Below, piece by piece: positions 63,897 through 64,000 of a DNA stretch of 64,000 nt. The DNA is from Nonlabens dokdonensis DSW-6 (lineage in GTDB: Bacteria; Bacteroidota; Bacteroidia; Flavobacteriales; Flavobacteriaceae): NCBI RefSeq assembly GCF_000332115.1, contig NC_020156.1:1054001-1118000 (forward strand). The letters run 5' to 3'. Position 1 is the first letter of the stretch, and the number at the start of each line of letters is the position of its first letter. The position numbers and the translations under genes are program-made. The notes beneath the pieces were generated by a model. The model was not told the DNA's origin, did not search any database, and saw only the letters and a list, made by a program, of their open reading frames with translations.

Positions 63897-64000
63897 ATGA
63901 AAGCAATCTGGAATAATCAAGTAATCGCAGAAAGTAATGATACCAAAGTTGTAGAAAACAACCACTATTTTCCTGCTGATAGTATTAAAAAAGAATTTTT
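63897..64000 (+). CDS. DUF427 protein, N-terminal part
   Basis: The first 34 codons of a gene that continues beyond the window, starting 4 bases after the egtD stop. The product begins MKAIWNNQVIAESNDTKVV and continues NNHYFPADSIKKEF, the typical opening of the small DUF427 family. It is probably in the egt operon. Function is not established. Confidence 0.8.
   Translation, partial: MKAIWNNQVIAESNDTKVVENNHYFPADSIKKEF

Overview
The window looks like chromosomal DNA of a marine member of the Flavobacteriaceae. The evidence is the low GC content, SusD/SusE-type lipoproteins, type IX secretion sorting tails, TAnnTTTG-type promoter boxes, several Bacteroidota-specific families (DUF5686, DUF4286, DUF3109, a PorT-like barrel) and an NDQ sodium-pump rhodopsin. 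The rhodopsin matches what I recall of KR2 from Krokinobacter/Dokdonia residue for residue at all key positions. A relative of Nonlabens or Dokdonia is likely, but this is an inference.

Layout. 1-4.5 kb: end of a starch-utilisation locus (SusD, SusE-like lipoprotein, secreted GH13 alpha-amylase). 4.8-7.2 kb: small lipoprotein, DUF58 protein, zinc-independent oxidoreductase. 7.3-16.9 kb: a long minus-strand housekeeping block (prs, rplY, pth, ribF, HTTM protein, serS, TPR protein, DUF4286, rsmA, trxA). 17.06-21.28 kb: a tRNA-Leu(CAA) gene followed by a 4.1-kb AT-rich island. The island is bounded by a 48-bp exact copy of the tRNA 3' half and contains only unrecognised genes and no integrase. 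21.5-25.7 kb: an ExbB/ExbD energy-transduction cluster with three ExbD proteins, two of them close paralogues, then a PorT-like barrel. 25.7-36.6 kb: rpoN, asnS, an MMPL/RND exporter, a DUF5686 protein, frr-pyrH and a DUF3109 protein. 37-41.5 kb: nrdB-nrdA and a DUF2383 protein. 41.5-45.1 kb: a K+-dependent-type membrane pyrophosphatase divergent from the sodium-pump rhodopsin. 45.2-52.9 kb: a 1588-residue secreted DUF285-repeat protein flanked by two copies of a 71-bp structured repeat, and a second DUF5686 protein. 53-64 kb: a pyruvate dehydrogenase E1 beta-like subunit, etfBA, a bifunctional-nuclease-like protein, a nucleoside transporter, thyA, a pair of paralogous unknown membrane proteins, and egtB-egtD with the start of a DUF427 gene.

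The best candidate for an undescribed system is the island operon at 17327-19994. It has four genes, two of whose junctions overlap as ATGA. They encode a two-helix membrane protein with a coiled coil, a 62-residue membrane peptide, a 328-residue soluble protein and a four-helix membrane protein. A membrane-associated anti-phage system carried as cargo is a reasonable hypothesis, but nothing in the sequence proves it.

The second main signal is a dispersed perfect palindrome, CGCTTTCGCGAAAGCG. I found 14 copies (12 complete, two lacking one end base), nine between genes and five inside reading frames, where it encodes either FAKA or LSRK. Two larger derivatives with internal hairpins flank the DUF285 gene.
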